Assembly: GCF_029392015.1 (NCBI RefSeq)
Contig: NZ_CP113925.1
Span: forward strand, 744,001 to 808,000
Direction of reading: 5' to 3'
Length of the DNA: 64,000 bases
From: Bifidobacterium sp. ESL0728
GTDB lineage: Bacteria; Actinomycetota; Actinomycetes; Actinomycetales; Bifidobacteriaceae
The notes beneath the pieces are model-generated. The model did no database searches, was not told the DNA's origin, and was given only the letters and a program-made list of their open reading frames with translations. Both the position numbers and the translations under genes were made by a program. Numbering within the stretch: the stretch's first letter is position 1; each line of letters opens with the position of its first letter. This document shows positions 34,848 through 44,873 of this stretch, in pieces.

Positions 34848-37118
34848 TTACAGACTGTGCAAAACCGGATTGTCGCTGCCGATATGGGCTTCGACATAGG
34901 GCCGTTGCCATTCAAGGAATTCCTCATCACTGTTGGTCAGGCCTTCGTCCTTGAGTTCCGTGACGATTTCGCTGCAGATATGCTCGACAGTCGATTGAAT
35001 CTGTTCCTGTGCTGGTGCGGAACCCTTGCCGCCTTCGCCGAACCCGGCACCGCCAAAGCAGGCCGCTGAGGAAAGTTGCAAGATTCTTTCGAGCTGTTCG
35101 CACACGTCCGGCAACACGGTTGACATGCGTCCTGAAAGCCGGCGCAGCGCCGCGAACTGCCATTTGTAATACGGCATGTATCCAGCGCGAATCGGTTCGT
35201 TAATAAGGAAAACGAACGAGCAGACGTTGGTGGTGAACTCGCGGATAGAAAGCCATGCCGCAGCGCCGTCGCCGCGTTTGAGCATGCGGGGCAGGTTATA
35301 TTGGCCGGCCTGCGCAATCATGCCAAGACGCCGCGAAATCAGCGAAAGCCGCACGTCGTCAGGCATCATCTTGAAGCCTTGACGCGTTCTCGAAACGGCA
35401 CCGAGCGGATCGGCGAAGATTTCACCGTTGGTCGCCGCGGCGAGTGTCGGTTCGTCCAGCAACAGCCATTCGTGTGGTTTGTCATCGCTTGGCGCGGCTG
35501 GGTAGCCTGTGATGCCGGCGAAGAAATCACCGATGCGGAAAACGCCGGTGCGCCTTGAGCCGCCTTGTGCGCGTGCCGTGGATTCGCGCGGCCCGAAGCC
35601 CATGAATTCCTGCGGCAGAGCCTCGTAATCGGCCTGCAGTTTTTCGCCTATCGCCGCGTAATCCTCGTCCGTAAGCCACAGGCAGAAGCCGGGGCCGAAA
35701 TCGTGATCCTGTGAATACTGGTCGTCGAAGCCATAGCATTCCGAGCCGTGCCCGACGAGCCCGGCGGCGATGCGCCCCTGATATTCCGCGTATTTCTCTG
35801 CAATCATCGGCTTTCCGCACTGTTCCCAATAAGCGCGTGCGAGCTTGAGCCCCGAGATGGCCGGCCGGGTTTCTGCGGCAGGTTTGATTGCTGCCGTGGC
35901 GTTGCCAATAGCAGGTGAGTCATTACCGTTTGAAGTCGTAGAGGCGTGTTTAGTCTGTTCGGCTGAAACCGGAGAAGCGGAATTGCCACTGGTTTCGGCA
36001 GAATCTTTGTTCTGAGCGGTGCCGTTATGCGATTCCGATCTTCCGGTGCTTTCGTTTTGAGTGGAGTCGGCATTGTTATCGGATTCTGATTGACCAGTGT
36101 TCCCAGCCGCTTCTTTTGCCGCCCTCGCGGTCTCTTCGACCTGGGCGAGATTCCCGGCGGTGATGCGGTAGTAATCGGTATCGGTGCCGTAGCATTCCTC
36201 GATGACTTTGAGTGCCTGCCGATAGGAATCGATCGCCTTGTCGAAAAGTCCGGCCGCATAGCAGACCTGCGCATATCCGGCCAACGCCGAAGCAAAGTGG
36301 GCGCTGTGCTCGAGGTGTCCGTTTCTGTAGATTTCCAACGTTTTCAGAGAGTGTTTCATCGCCTGATCGAGCAGCGAATCGACGGTGTCGGAAGAATCGG
36401 AGTCTCCGCCCTGTGCCGCCTCGGTCGCCCGCTGCAGCAGCACCAGCGCGAGGTTGGTATGTGTGGAGGCCACGTCGATGTCGGTCTCGGGGTCGGTGCT
36501 GGAAGCCTCAAGAATGGAAAGCGCCTTTTCAAGCTCAGCCTGCGCGGCTTCGAGTTTTCCGGTCTCGCTATAGAGCATGGAAATGTTGTTGTGCAGCGCG
36601 GCCATGCGCCGGTCGGTTGGAGCGAGCGTCTTTGCCGCCGATGCCAACGCCTGCTTATACAAATCCTCGGCCTGGTCGTACTGCTTGGCCGCGCGCATTC
36701 CGGTCGCCGCGTTGATAAGCGTGGTCGTCCAAGCCTCGGTGCCTTCGATGCCCATCTTCAAGCCGAGTTCCAGCGCCCGCTGGATGACCCACTGGTTGTC
36801 TTTGTGCCGTCCGTGCGAGCGGTAGAAACCCATGGTCTCGTTGAGCACCGTCAAAAGTCCTGCGTCGTCTCCGGCGTTCTCGGCCTCCGCCATCGCCTGT
36901 TTGAGGTACGGTTCGGCCTTGTCCCTGGCCTCGTGCGCGTCGAACAAGGCGTCGAGTCCCTTCAAGAATTCGTCGGTGTCGAACGTTGTGTTGGGTTTCG
37001 GCGCGGCTGCATTGTTGGGGTCGCTGGCGTCGTCTGGTTCCCCCGAAACCGCTGAATGCGTCTTGCTGAAAACCTGCAAAAGTTCCTCGGGCGTCTTGCC
37101 TTGCGCGTTGTCGTCCAT
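34848..37118 (-). CDS. TPR protein with DUF4037 (nucleotidyltransferase-like) domain
   Basis: 756 aa from the ATG at 37118, with Shine-Dalgarno aaaggagc; the longer frame upstream is not conserved. The N-terminal half is a set of tetratricopeptide repeats (about residues 60-340: AKQYDQAEDLYKQALASA, GLFDKAIDSYRQALKVI). An Asn/Ser-rich linker (about 350-430) leads to DUF4037, which contains GHGSECYGFDDQYSQDHDFG, a GS...D.D pattern like that of minimal nucleotidyltransferases. With the DUF4125 gene it forms a recurring pair of unknown role. Confidence 0.85.
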   Translation of the reverse strand: MDDNAQGKTPEELLQVFSKTHSAVSGEPDDASDPNNAAAPKPNTTFDTDEFLKGLDALFDAHEARDKAEPYLKQAMAEAENAGDDAGLLTVLNETMGFYRSHGRHKDNQWVIQRALELGLKMGIEGTEAWTTTLINAATGMRAAKQYDQAEDLYKQALASAAKTLAPTDRRMAALHNNISMLYSETGKLEAAQAELEKALSILEASSTDPETDIDVASTHTNLALVLLQRATEAAQGGDSDSSDTVDSLLDQAMKHSLKTLEIYRNGHLEHSAHFASALAGYAQVCYAAGLFDKAIDSYRQALKVIEECYGTDTDYYRITAGNLAQVEETARAAKEAAGNTGQSESDNNADSTQNESTGRSESHNGTAQNKDSAETSGNSASPVSAEQTKHASTTSNGNDSPAIGNATAAIKPAAETRPAISGLKLARAYWEQCGKPMIAEKYAEYQGRIAAGLVGHGSECYGFDDQYSQDHDFGPGFCLWLTDEDYAAIGEKLQADYEALPQEFMGFGPRESTARAQGGSRRTGVFRIGDFFAGITGYPAAPSDDKPHEWLLLDEPTLAAATNGEIFADPLGAVSRTRQGFKMMPDDVRLSLISRRLGMIAQAGQYNLPRMLKRGDGAAAWLSIREFTTNVCSFVFLINEPIRAGYMPYYKWQFAALRRLSGRMSTVLPDVCEQLERILQLSSAACFGGAGFGEGGKGSAPAQEQIQSTVEHICSEIVTELKDEGLTNSDEEFLEWQRPYVEAHIGSDNPVLHSL

Positions 37119-37463
37119 GACTGCTCCTTTGTCTTTTCCTGCCTCAAGTCTATTGCCGGGAGTGATATTCGGCAGTCTTGTTTCGATGTGAGCTACATCA
37201 CAGCTTGTCTTTGATGAAGTGCTTGTCAATGGTGGTTATCTGCTTGAGGTTCATGTTCACATCATTTTTATTGGTACCGAATCCGATTAATGTATTTTTC
37301 TGTTTCTTTCTCACCTCTAATCAACAAGGAAATGCGTTTAAGGCCTGACTTGGTGCGTGCAAAATATCGGCGTTCTTTCGACGTACCGGCACGCTAGACT
37401 GGCAGCAGATACAGAAAACAGGTCTTGCTGGACTTGCGTTTGCAGGATGATAGGGGAGCGGCG
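37119..37463. other. Divergent intergenic region, no gene
   Basis: The 345 bp between the TPR gene and the membrane protein start hold AT-rich stretches (around 37255-37320) suitable for divergent promoters. I see no repeat, RNA or credible ORF. Confidence 0.5.
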
Positions 37464-39683
37464 GTGAAGAGCGGGGAAAGCGTTCGTTGCGACGATACGT
37501 TGGCGGTTCGGGAGATGCCCGTGAGTGGCGGAACCGAGTCTTTTGCCAATGAAACAAATCTTGATGGCTTCCGTCGAATCTCGCAAAACGAAGCCGCATC
37601 GTGCAATGTCGACGTGTGGTCCAGATTCGTCAAGTTCCTGCAGCCCTCCAAAGCCGGCTGGCTGATTCCCGCCATTCTCGGCTTCATGGTCGCCTGCTCA
37701 AGCCAGGCCGCACAGTTCGGTTGGGTTCCTTTCGACCACGTCTATCTTTATCTGCAGGCGGTCTGCTACGCGGTACTGTTTGCCGTGCTTTATATGGTCG
37801 CATACCGTGGTGTGGAATTCGCGAGAACTCGAGTGTTCGACGGTTCCAAAATAAATGCCGCTAAACATGAAGTGGCCTCAGCAGGCAGTTTGAATACCGG
37901 TGACAGCGACCGTTCTGCAATTGTGGCCGTCTCAAAATCTACGTCTGCCGACGATGGGATTTCTCGTGCAAACAAGCTCGAAAATAATCCCGAACTCGAT
38001 TGTGCCGATGCGCTATCCGCCGCCTCTGTTGCCGCGCCCCGTAAGCGTTTCGCCGCTGTCCGTCGTTATTTCCATTTCCGCTATACGGAACGTCCCTCCG
38101 CCATCGCCGCCGATGCGTCCATATTGCTGTGCTGCTGGCTGCCGTATGTCATCCTGCTGTTCCCCGGCGTGATCCATTTCGATACCGGCGACCAGATCGC
38201 GGAATACTACGGCATGTCGCTTTACGGCATGAACGCCGGCAAGATCTGGGATCATCACCCCTTCCTCGACACCTACTTATATGGTTGGTTTGCCTCGTTC
38301 GGCAAGGCGCTTTTCGACAATTACAACATCGGCATGTATATCTACACGCTGTTGCAGGCCGTTGGCTTTGCCTTCGGCATCGCTTGGCTGCTGGCATACC
38401 TGGGCAAAACCAACCTCAACCGCAAGCTCCTGCACTTCTTTGCCGCGTTTTTCTGTTTCTTCCCGGTGGTGCCGATGTGCGTCATGTCCATCGCCAAGGA
38501 CACGACAAGCGCGATGCTCTTCGTCCCGTGGGCAGTAATGTATTGCAAGCTGGTCGACAGCAAACTGGATTTGATGCGCAACCCTTGGTTTGTCGTGGCT
38601 TTCATGCTTGACGGGTTGCTGGTCGCCCTGACCAAAAAACTTGGTCTCTACATCGTCGTGCTCTGTCTGCTTGCGTTGGTCATCGGCAAGTTCGCGGCGA
38701 AACTCAAGGCGGCGCTGGTAGCGCTCGCGGTGGTGCTGTTCGTCATCGTGGATATGGCGATACCGAAATTCGTCTTCCAGCACATCAACGTGGTGCCGGG
38801 CACGCCGGAAGCCGCGCTCGCGTTGCCGATTCAGATGATGGCTCGCGCCGCCTACGACCATCCCGACGATATCAGCGATGCCGACCGCGATGCCGTCGAC
38901 AACTACATCCAGTATTCGTGGGACAAGATCGGCCGCGACTACGACCCATGGCTTGCCGTGCCGGCCATCGGCTGGACGGTAAAGGGCAAGGTACCGATTT
39001 CCCGCTTTGCCAAGGCTTGGCTTGACGTCGGCCTGCGTCATCCCGATTCGTACCTGCAGGGCTTCTTCTGCCTGGAAGCCGGATGGATGACCTTCGATGC
39101 CTTCAGCGTCAAGGACCAACCGATTCCCAAACCGGTTTCGGTGGTGATGTTGCCGATGACCACCTCCGACACCGCCGCCTACACCTACGGCGTGCTCCAG
39201 CCCCACACCCCGCCCACCGAGGCCAGCGAGACGGTGAAGCAGCTTTACCGCACGCTCGTCGATACCCCGGGTATCAACATCCCGTTCTTCATGGCATTGT
39301 GGACGTCGGTGTTGCCTGGATTCGTTCTGTATTACCTTTGGCGACGCAGGAAAGAACAGCGGAAAAAGATGCTGGCGATGTCCGAAAGTGATAACGACGC
39401 AAGCCAACCAGACCTGGTTGATGTCGATGGTCGTGGTAACCGACTTGCTGCAAGTTTCAAAGCCCAGGCCGTATCCGCTGGCCGAAACTTACTACTTAAA
39501 TGCCTCCCGTGGTTACTGACCGCTGCGAGTCTTTACGTTTGCGCCGAAAGTCTTTCGCGCCCTGGCCGTCCCTCGCCCACAAGATTTGTCTTCCAGCTGG
39601 TTTTGCTCACTCCGATGGTGGTCGGTTTCCTGTGTTCAGGCCGCGAATCCCATTCGCAAACTGACACCGGCTCAACTGATTGA
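37464..39683 (+). CDS. Polytopic membrane protein (DUF6020-like)
   Basis: 739 aa from the GTG at 37464, with ribosome binding site ggggag; a TTG at 37425 is an alternative. About 13 hydrophobic segments, with a hydrophilic insert at about residues 130-215 and a long exposed loop (about 450-620). Characteristic block: IHFDTGDQIAEYYG followed by WDHHPFLDTYLYGWF, which resembles the acidic/His loop of polyprenol-dependent glycosyltransferases. It could take part in surface polysaccharide synthesis, but this is not established. Confidence 0.7.
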   Translation: MKSGESVRCDDTLAVREMPVSGGTESFANETNLDGFRRISQNEAASCNVDVWSRFVKFLQPSKAGWLIPAILGFMVACSSQAAQFGWVPFDHVYLYLQAVCYAVLFAVLYMVAYRGVEFARTRVFDGSKINAAKHEVASAGSLNTGDSDRSAIVAVSKSTSADDGISRANKLENNPELDCADALSAASVAAPRKRFAAVRRYFHFRYTERPSAIAADASILLCCWLPYVILLFPGVIHFDTGDQIAEYYGMSLYGMNAGKIWDHHPFLDTYLYGWFASFGKALFDNYNIGMYIYTLLQAVGFAFGIAWLLAYLGKTNLNRKLLHFFAAFFCFFPVVPMCVMSIAKDTTSAMLFVPWAVMYCKLVDSKLDLMRNPWFVVAFMLDGLLVALTKKLGLYIVVLCLLALVIGKFAAKLKAALVALAVVLFVIVDMAIPKFVFQHINVVPGTPEAALALPIQMMARAAYDHPDDISDADRDAVDNYIQYSWDKIGRDYDPWLAVPAIGWTVKGKVPISRFAKAWLDVGLRHPDSYLQGFFCLEAGWMTFDAFSVKDQPIPKPVSVVMLPMTTSDTAAYTYGVLQPHTPPTEASETVKQLYRTLVDTPGINIPFFMALWTSVLPGFVLYYLWRRRKEQRKKMLAMSESDNDASQPDLVDVDGRGNRLAASFKAQAVSAGRNLLLKCLPWLLTAASLYVCAESLSRPGRPSPTRFVFQLVLLTPMVVGFLCSGRESHSQTDTGSTD

Positions 39684-39705
39684 AATACGAATACAAATCC
39701 CAACT

Positions 39706-40893
39706 TCACACGTCAATCGGCTGCAAACGTTCGTAGGCATCGGTATCAGTTTCGTAACGTAATGAATAGACGGCAAGCAGAATAGTGGCAGTCAACGCGA
39801 GCGGAATGCCGCCCAAAGCGGTGAAATGATAGTTCATATGCGACATGTTGAGCATGCCGCCGCCCACCACCGAGCCGACAGCGTTGCCGAAATTGAACGC
39901 GACCTGCACCGCCGCCCCGCCGATGAGCTCCCCGCCGCCCTTGCCGGCTTCGGCCATCAGCAGCTGCTGCGGGGTGTTGATGAAGAAGAGTGCGAAGGCG
40001 ATGATGAAGGTGAAAAGCGCGGTGTCCGGTTTGTTGCCGGGCACGAAAAAGACCAGAGTCAGGCCGATGACGCTGAGGCACTGGCCGAGACCCGCCGTTC
40101 CGGCGCTGCGCCAGTGGTCGGTCAAATGCCCGCCGGCAAGTCCGCCGATCACCATCGCGAAGCCCGCGAGCATCATCAGCAGCGGCACCGAACCGGCGCT
40201 GTAGCCGCCGACTTTCTGCAGCCACGGCGAAACGTAGCTCCACCAGGTGAAAATGCCCGCGTTTCCGGTGAATACCGCAATGAGAATGAGCCAAGGGCCG
40301 GGCTTGGTCAGGAATTTGAATTGTCCCAGAATGCCGGCGTCTTTGACCGGTTCGATGTGCGGCACCCACGCGGCCACCAAAACCACTGTCAGGGCGGCGA
40401 TGCCTGAAAGAATAAGGAAGGCAAGACGCCAGGAAAGGTGCTCAGCGATGAAAGTGGCTGCCGGAACTCCCAGCATATTGGCCACCGTCTGGCCGGTCAT
40501 GCTCAGCGAGACCGCTTTGGCTTCCTTGCCCGGTTCCGCCAGCGTTTTTGCCACCAAGGCCGCAGTGCCGAAGAACGCGCCGTGGGGAAGGCCGGAGATG
40601 AAACGACCGATGACGAGCAGCGTGGCGCTCGGTGCAAGGGAACTGAAAAGATCGCCGGCGAAGGCGATGACCATGAAGATGACGATAAGCTTTTTCGGGC
40701 CGGTTTTGCGCCCGAAAATCAGCATCAACGTGCCGACGCACACGCCGATGGCGTAGGCCGAGATGAAGTTGCCGGCTGCGGGGATGCTTACGTGCATGTC
40801 ACGCGCCGCTTGGGTCAGGACGCCCATCATCATGAATTCCGCGGCACCGTAGGCGAACGCTCCACAGGCCAGTGCGAGCAGGCTTTTCTTCAA
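39706..40893 (-). CDS. MFS transporter, DHA1 family (AraJ-like)
   Basis: 395 aa with 12 hydrophobic segments. Motifs: GVCVGTLMLIFGRKTGPKK (motif A region), RFISGLPHGAFFGTAALV (helix 4) and GHLTDHW in the second half. It resembles AraJ/YdhP-type drug or sugar efflux proteins. Substrate unknown. Convergent with the upstream membrane gene (22-bp gap). Confidence 0.88.
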   Translation of the reverse strand: MKKSLLALACGAFAYGAAEFMMMGVLTQAARDMHVSIPAAGNFISAYAIGVCVGTLMLIFGRKTGPKKLIVIFMVIAFAGDLFSSLAPSATLLVIGRFISGLPHGAFFGTAALVAKTLAEPGKEAKAVSLSMTGQTVANMLGVPAATFIAEHLSWRLAFLILSGIAALTVVLVAAWVPHIEPVKDAGILGQFKFLTKPGPWLILIAVFTGNAGIFTWWSYVSPWLQKVGGYSAGSVPLLMMLAGFAMVIGGLAGGHLTDHWRSAGTAGLGQCLSVIGLTLVFFVPGNKPDTALFTFIIAFALFFINTPQQLLMAEAGKGGGELIGGAAVQVAFNFGNAVGSVVGGGMLNMSHMNYHFTALGGIPLALTATILLAVYSLRYETDTDAYERLQPIDV

Positions 40894-41079
40894 TTCGGCT
40901 CCTTGTGAGGGCTGTTTCCGGATATTCCCCTCATGCCATGTCGTGTCTCTTGCCCCTTGTGCCCCTTACCTCTGGTGAAAGCAGCGGCGGCCGAAACGGA
41001 TGCAGATAACTTGGGGAGGCTTTCTGTTTAATACCATAGTAATAACATGGCAGATACGCCGCACATGTCTGAACATGAC

Positions 41080-41106
41080 GAAACCCCTTGCAAAACAAGG
41101 GGTTTC
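41080..41106 (-). terminator. Terminator of tRNA-Pro
   Basis: Perfect 11-bp stem gaaaccccttg / caaggggtttc with a 5-nt loop, 4 bp beyond the tRNA 3' end. Confidence 0.8.
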
Positions 41107-41110
41107 TAGT

Positions 41111-41187
<77 letters not shown>

Positions 41188-41274
41188 ATGAACAACAGCA
41201 ATCATGATACAACGACCCCGTCGACGAGTCCAGTATGCGTGTCGGCGGGGTCGCGGGGCCGGTTCGTACTCGGT

Positions 41275-41450
41275 GCCAAGTTTTCATGCGGGACGCTACA
41301 TGTGGCCACGATGCTGGCTTATTGGTCTGATTTTGCGTTGTTACCCGCACTAAGCAGGGTACATGTGCTGGGAAAGACGCATTTAGCGCTGCAGAATGCG
41401 TTGTTTCCCGCATTAATGTGTGTGGAGTGCGGGAAAAGACGCAAAATGAG
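41275..41450. repeat. 62-63 bp tandem repeat array (same family as 9.3 kb)
   Basis: Units at about 41275-41336, 41337-41399 and 41400-41450 (partial). The last two share gttgtt(a/t)cccgca(c/t)taa and gggaaa-gacgca. The block tttcccgcattaatgtgtg closely matches tttcccggcattaatgtgtgg of the array at 9403. It fills the gap between tRNA-Pro and lysS. Confidence 0.75.
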
Positions 41451-41520
41451 TTCGTAGGATCCGTAAGGCTGCGTAAGGCGCATAATCGTGTGTATCGGCT
41501 GCTCGGTACACTCGGAAGTT

Positions 41521-43185
41521 ATGAGCGAAACGAATGAAACCGGCGAAAACCGGAATGAAGAAGAGACAGAAAACCCGGTAATGTCCACTGTCGAGCGCGC
41601 GGAGCTGCGCTTGAGGCAGGACGAGGCCATCGCGCAAAACATCAACGAAGGCAAGTCCTTCGACGACGCCATCGACCCGACCAATAAGGAGTTCGGCCCG
41701 GAAGGCCAGCCCGAGCAGGTGCAGATGCGTGTGGCCAAGCGTGCCCAAATGCTGAAGGACGGCGTTGCGCCTTACCCGGTCGTGGTCGAGGTCAGCGACA
41801 CGATTCCGCAGGTTCGCGCCAAGTATGAAGGCAAACTCAAGGCGGGCGACGAGACTCAGGACGTGGTTTCCATTGCAGGCCGTGTGCTCTTCCTGCGCAA
41901 CGGCGGCGGCCTGTGCTTCGTGCAACTGGCTGCGGGCGACGGCACCAAGATTCAGGGCATGATCTCCAAGAAGGAGATCGGTGCGGATTCGCTGAAGGCG
42001 TTCAAGCAGTTTGTCGATTTGGGCGACCACCTTTATTTGAAGGGGCGGGTCATCGCCTCCAAGACCGGCGAGCTTTCCGTCTTCGCCAGCGAGTGGAAAA
42101 TCGCGTCCAAGGCATTGCAGCCGCTTCCGGCGCTTCACAAGGAGCTCACCGAAGACACCCGCACCCGCAAGCCGTATATCGCTATGATCGCCGACGAGAA
42201 CATCCGCGACATGGTTCGTAAGCGTTCCAAGGTCGTCACCTCACTGCGTAATACGTTCGCAAAAGACGACTTCCTCGAGGTCGAGACCCCGATGCTCCAG
42301 ACGGTGCACGGGGGAGCGGCCGCCCGTCCGTTCATCACCCACATGAACGCCTTTGACATCGATCTCTACCTGCGTATCGCTCCTGAGCTGTTCCTCAAGC
42401 GCTGCCTGGTCGGCGGCATCGAACGCGTCTTCGAGATCAACCGCGACTTCCGCAACGAGGGCGTCGACGGCACGCACGCCCCCGAATTCACCATGCTTGA
42501 GGCATATCAGGCCTACGGCAACTATGACACCATCGCCGCGTTGACCAAGAAGCTCATCCAGCAGTCCGCCATCGACGCCTTCGGCTCCACCAAGGTCACG
42601 CTGCTCGACGGAAGCGAATACGACTTCGGCGGCGAATGGAAGCAGATCTCGATGTACGAGTCGCTTTCCGAGTCGCTGGGTGAGGAGATTACGCCGGAGA
42701 CGACAGTTGAACATCTTGGTGCCATCGCCGACAAACTCGGCGTGGAGCGCGACGAGGTCGAAAATCACGGCAAGCTGGTCGAGCACCTCTGGGAGCACTT
42801 CTACGAGGCAGGGCTTGGTGCCGAGACGCCGACCTTCGTGCGCGACTTCCCGGTTGAGACCAGCCCGCTCGTGAAGGCCCACCGCAGCAAGAAGGGCGTT
42901 GTAGAGAAGTGGGATCTCTATGTGCGTGGCTTCGAGCTGGCTACCGGCTACTCCGAGTTGAACGATCCGGTGGTGCAGCGCCAGCGTTTCGTCGACCAGG
43001 CCAAGGACGCGCTCGCGGGCGACGTCGAGGCGATGGACATCGACGAGGACTTCCTTGAGGCACTGGGTGTGGGCATGCCACCGGCCGGTGGTATGGGCAT
43101 GGGCATCGACCGCTTGTTGATTGCGCTTACGGGGGCGACTATCCGTGAGACCATCACTTTCCCACTGGTGAAGCCGCTGAACTAG
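41521..43185 (+). CDS. lysS: Lysyl-tRNA synthetase (class II)
   Basis: 554 aa from the ATG at 41521 (ATG at 41581 is an alternative, closer to typical length). OB-fold anticodon domain at about residues 70-190, then the class II core: motif 1 region FLEVETPMLQ, motif 2 FEINRDFRNEGVDGTHAPEFTM and motif 3 GMGMGIDRLLIALTG. The N-terminal about 30 residues are an acidic, Asn/Glu-rich extension. Terminator follows. Confidence 0.95.
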   Translation: MSETNETGENRNEEETENPVMSTVERAELRLRQDEAIAQNINEGKSFDDAIDPTNKEFGPEGQPEQVQMRVAKRAQMLKDGVAPYPVVVEVSDTIPQVRAKYEGKLKAGDETQDVVSIAGRVLFLRNGGGLCFVQLAAGDGTKIQGMISKKEIGADSLKAFKQFVDLGDHLYLKGRVIASKTGELSVFASEWKIASKALQPLPALHKELTEDTRTRKPYIAMIADENIRDMVRKRSKVVTSLRNTFAKDDFLEVETPMLQTVHGGAAARPFITHMNAFDIDLYLRIAPELFLKRCLVGGIERVFEINRDFRNEGVDGTHAPEFTMLEAYQAYGNYDTIAALTKKLIQQSAIDAFGSTKVTLLDGSEYDFGGEWKQISMYESLSESLGEEITPETTVEHLGAIADKLGVERDEVENHGKLVEHLWEHFYEAGLGAETPTFVRDFPVETSPLVKAHRSKKGVVEKWDLYVRGFELATGYSELNDPVVQRQRFVDQAKDALAGDVEAMDIDEDFLEALGVGMPPAGGMGMGIDRLLIALTGATIRETITFPLVKPLN

Positions 43186-43221
43186 CAATCAAGATGGTGA
43201 ACAAATAAGACAAAACAGAAG

Positions 43222-43250
43222 AAAGCCGGTAAAGCGTACCGGCTTTTTTC
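43222..43250 (+). terminator. Terminator of lysS
   Basis: Stem aaagccggta (43222-43231) with taccggcttt (43237-43246), then tttt. The following 245 bp to menA hold no ORF or repeat I can support. Confidence 0.9.
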
Positions 43251-43497
43251 ATGATTGTCTGTTTCTTCACAGTTGTGGTCGAGTAGGGACAAACGAGGCA
43301 GCATGTCAAGTGGTCCCTGCTTGATACTGTCTATCTAATCCATCGATTGATGCAAATAAATTGCAGACCTTCCAACAGGTCGGTAACCTTTTTGCAAGAG
43401 ATGATGTAGTCAAATTCTGCTATCATCTTTACGGATTCAAACAATTATGCCGTCGCAATAGAAACGCCGGTTTGCCTTTAAGGAAGTTGGGATTGCG

Positions 43498-44532
43498 TTG
43501 AAGAATCTGGATTTGTGGGTCAACGGGTTGCGTCCGAAGACGTTGCCGGCATCCATTGCACCAGTATTGGTCGGTGTCGCCGCGGGATATCGTCTGCTGA
43601 AATCAGAGTCGGCGGGCTGCGCCACGCCTGCAAAAGAGATTGAGGGGTGTGTGGCGGCTCCGAGCGCCCTAAGCGCCCCGGCTGGCACCTCGTGGGGGAG
43701 ATTTGCTTTGTTGGCGGTTCTCTGCGTCGTGGTTGCACTTTTCATTCAGATTGCAGCCAATTTCGCCAATGATTATTCCGACGGCATTCGCGGCACCGAC
43801 GAGGGCCGAGGCGACGCGGAAGTCAAGACGGCCAAGCCGCAGCGCCTCACTGTTTCCGGCCGTGTCAAGCCCGGTCAGGTGCTTGCAGCGGCAGGGGTCA
43901 ACGCTTTCATCGCCTGCGTCGCTGGTCTCGCCCTCACCATCATCACCGGCCACTGGTGGTTCATTGCCCTTGGCGTCGTGTGCCTGCTTGCCGGCTGGTT
44001 CTATGTAGGTGGCAAGCATCCTTATGGTTACGCCGGTTTTGGCGAAGTCGGTGTCTTCATTTTCTTCGGTCTGGTGGCGGTTTTGGGCACCGAATACGTG
44101 CTTACCGGTCGCGTGAACGCCGAAGGCATCCTCGGAGCCGTGCTCTGTGGCCTCTTCTCCTGCGCCATCCTGATGGTCAATAACCTTCGCGACGTCGACG
44201 AGGATAAGATCAGCGGCAAAATGACCCTCGGCGTGCGTCTCGGGCGCAAGAACGCACAGACCGTGCTATTCGTGACCTACCTCGTGCCGCTGGTTATCAC
44301 GGTAGTCGGCGCTTTTATTCCGTTGGTTATGATTTTCCGTCACTTCAGCGTGACGGGCATCATCCTCGCGGTTGTGGCAATCCTTTTCGCCCTGGTATGC
44401 ATCAAGGCAGCCACCGGGTTGGTGCATAGCGTCAATGCCGGCAATTTCGTCAAAGCCCTGCCGATGTGCAGTATGACGGTTTTGCTGTTTTCCATCGTCT
44501 TCATCGTTGTGGAGATTGCGCCGACACTCTAA
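43498..44532 (+). CDS. menA: 1,4-dihydroxy-2-naphthoate polyprenyltransferase
   Basis: 344 aa with a TTG start preceded by aaggaag. UbiA-superfamily membrane enzyme that joins the polyprenyl chain to DHNA in menaquinone synthesis. Motifs: LRPKTLPASIAPVLVG at the N-terminus, the first Asp-rich motif NDYSDGIRGTDE (about 90-101), and the second NNLRDVDEDKISGK (about 223-236); about nine hydrophobic segments. A small insert (about residues 35-60) is unusual. It fits with the quinone-using NDH-2 and cytochrome bd genes at 59-64 kb. The 3' end is followed by a decayed copy. Confidence 0.92.
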   Translation: MKNLDLWVNGLRPKTLPASIAPVLVGVAAGYRLLKSESAGCATPAKEIEGCVAAPSALSAPAGTSWGRFALLAVLCVVVALFIQIAANFANDYSDGIRGTDEGRGDAEVKTAKPQRLTVSGRVKPGQVLAAAGVNAFIACVAGLALTIITGHWWFIALGVVCLLAGWFYVGGKHPYGYAGFGEVGVFIFFGLVAVLGTEYVLTGRVNAEGILGAVLCGLFSCAILMVNNLRDVDEDKISGKMTLGVRLGRKNAQTVLFVTYLVPLVITVVGAFIPLVMIFRHFSVTGIILAVVAILFALVCIKAATGLVHSVNAGNFVKALPMCSMTVLLFSIVFIVVEIAPTL

Positions 44533-44539
44533 AAACTCT

Positions 44540-44567
44540 GCCTGACTAAGCGTTTTGCTTGTCAGGC
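44540..44567 (+). terminator. Hairpin after menA
   Basis: gcctgactaagc / gcttgtcaggc with one bulge and loop gttttg; it separates menA from the decayed tail copy. The T-run is poor. Confidence 0.55.
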
Positions 44568-44569
44568 AT

Positions 44570-44756
44570 TTCATGTCGCCATACTGGCCCTCGCCGTGCT
44601 TACCTTGGTTTTCGGCGTGATGTGCCTGAATACCGGCAACACGGTCATGGGAGGCGTCAAAACCATGGATTTCCGTACGGTTTTGCCGTTGGTCAGCGTT
44701 ACGAATTGCTGTTTTCATTTGTATTTGTTTTTGCGGCGATTGCATTGACCGTCTGA
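44570..44756 (+). pseudogene. Frameshifted remnant of a second menA-like 3' end
   Basis: Reading from about 44575 gives VAILALAVLTLVFGVMCLN, then MDFRTVLPLVSVT; after a shift near 44700 the frame continues ELLFSFVFVFAAIALTV and stops at 44756. This lines up with the last about 60 residues of MenA (ILAVVAILFALVCI, NFVKALPMCSMT, VLLFSIVFIVVEIAPTL). Nucleotide similarity is only moderate, so the copy is old or came from a paralogue. Confidence 0.7.
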
Positions 44757-44873
44757 CAGTTTGGAATGCTTCATTTGGTAGATGGTGATTGAGATTTACG
44801 ACGTGTATCAAGTTGTTGTGAACGCTCACAATTATGCTGCCATACCGTCCCATTCATCGCCTACCATTGAACT

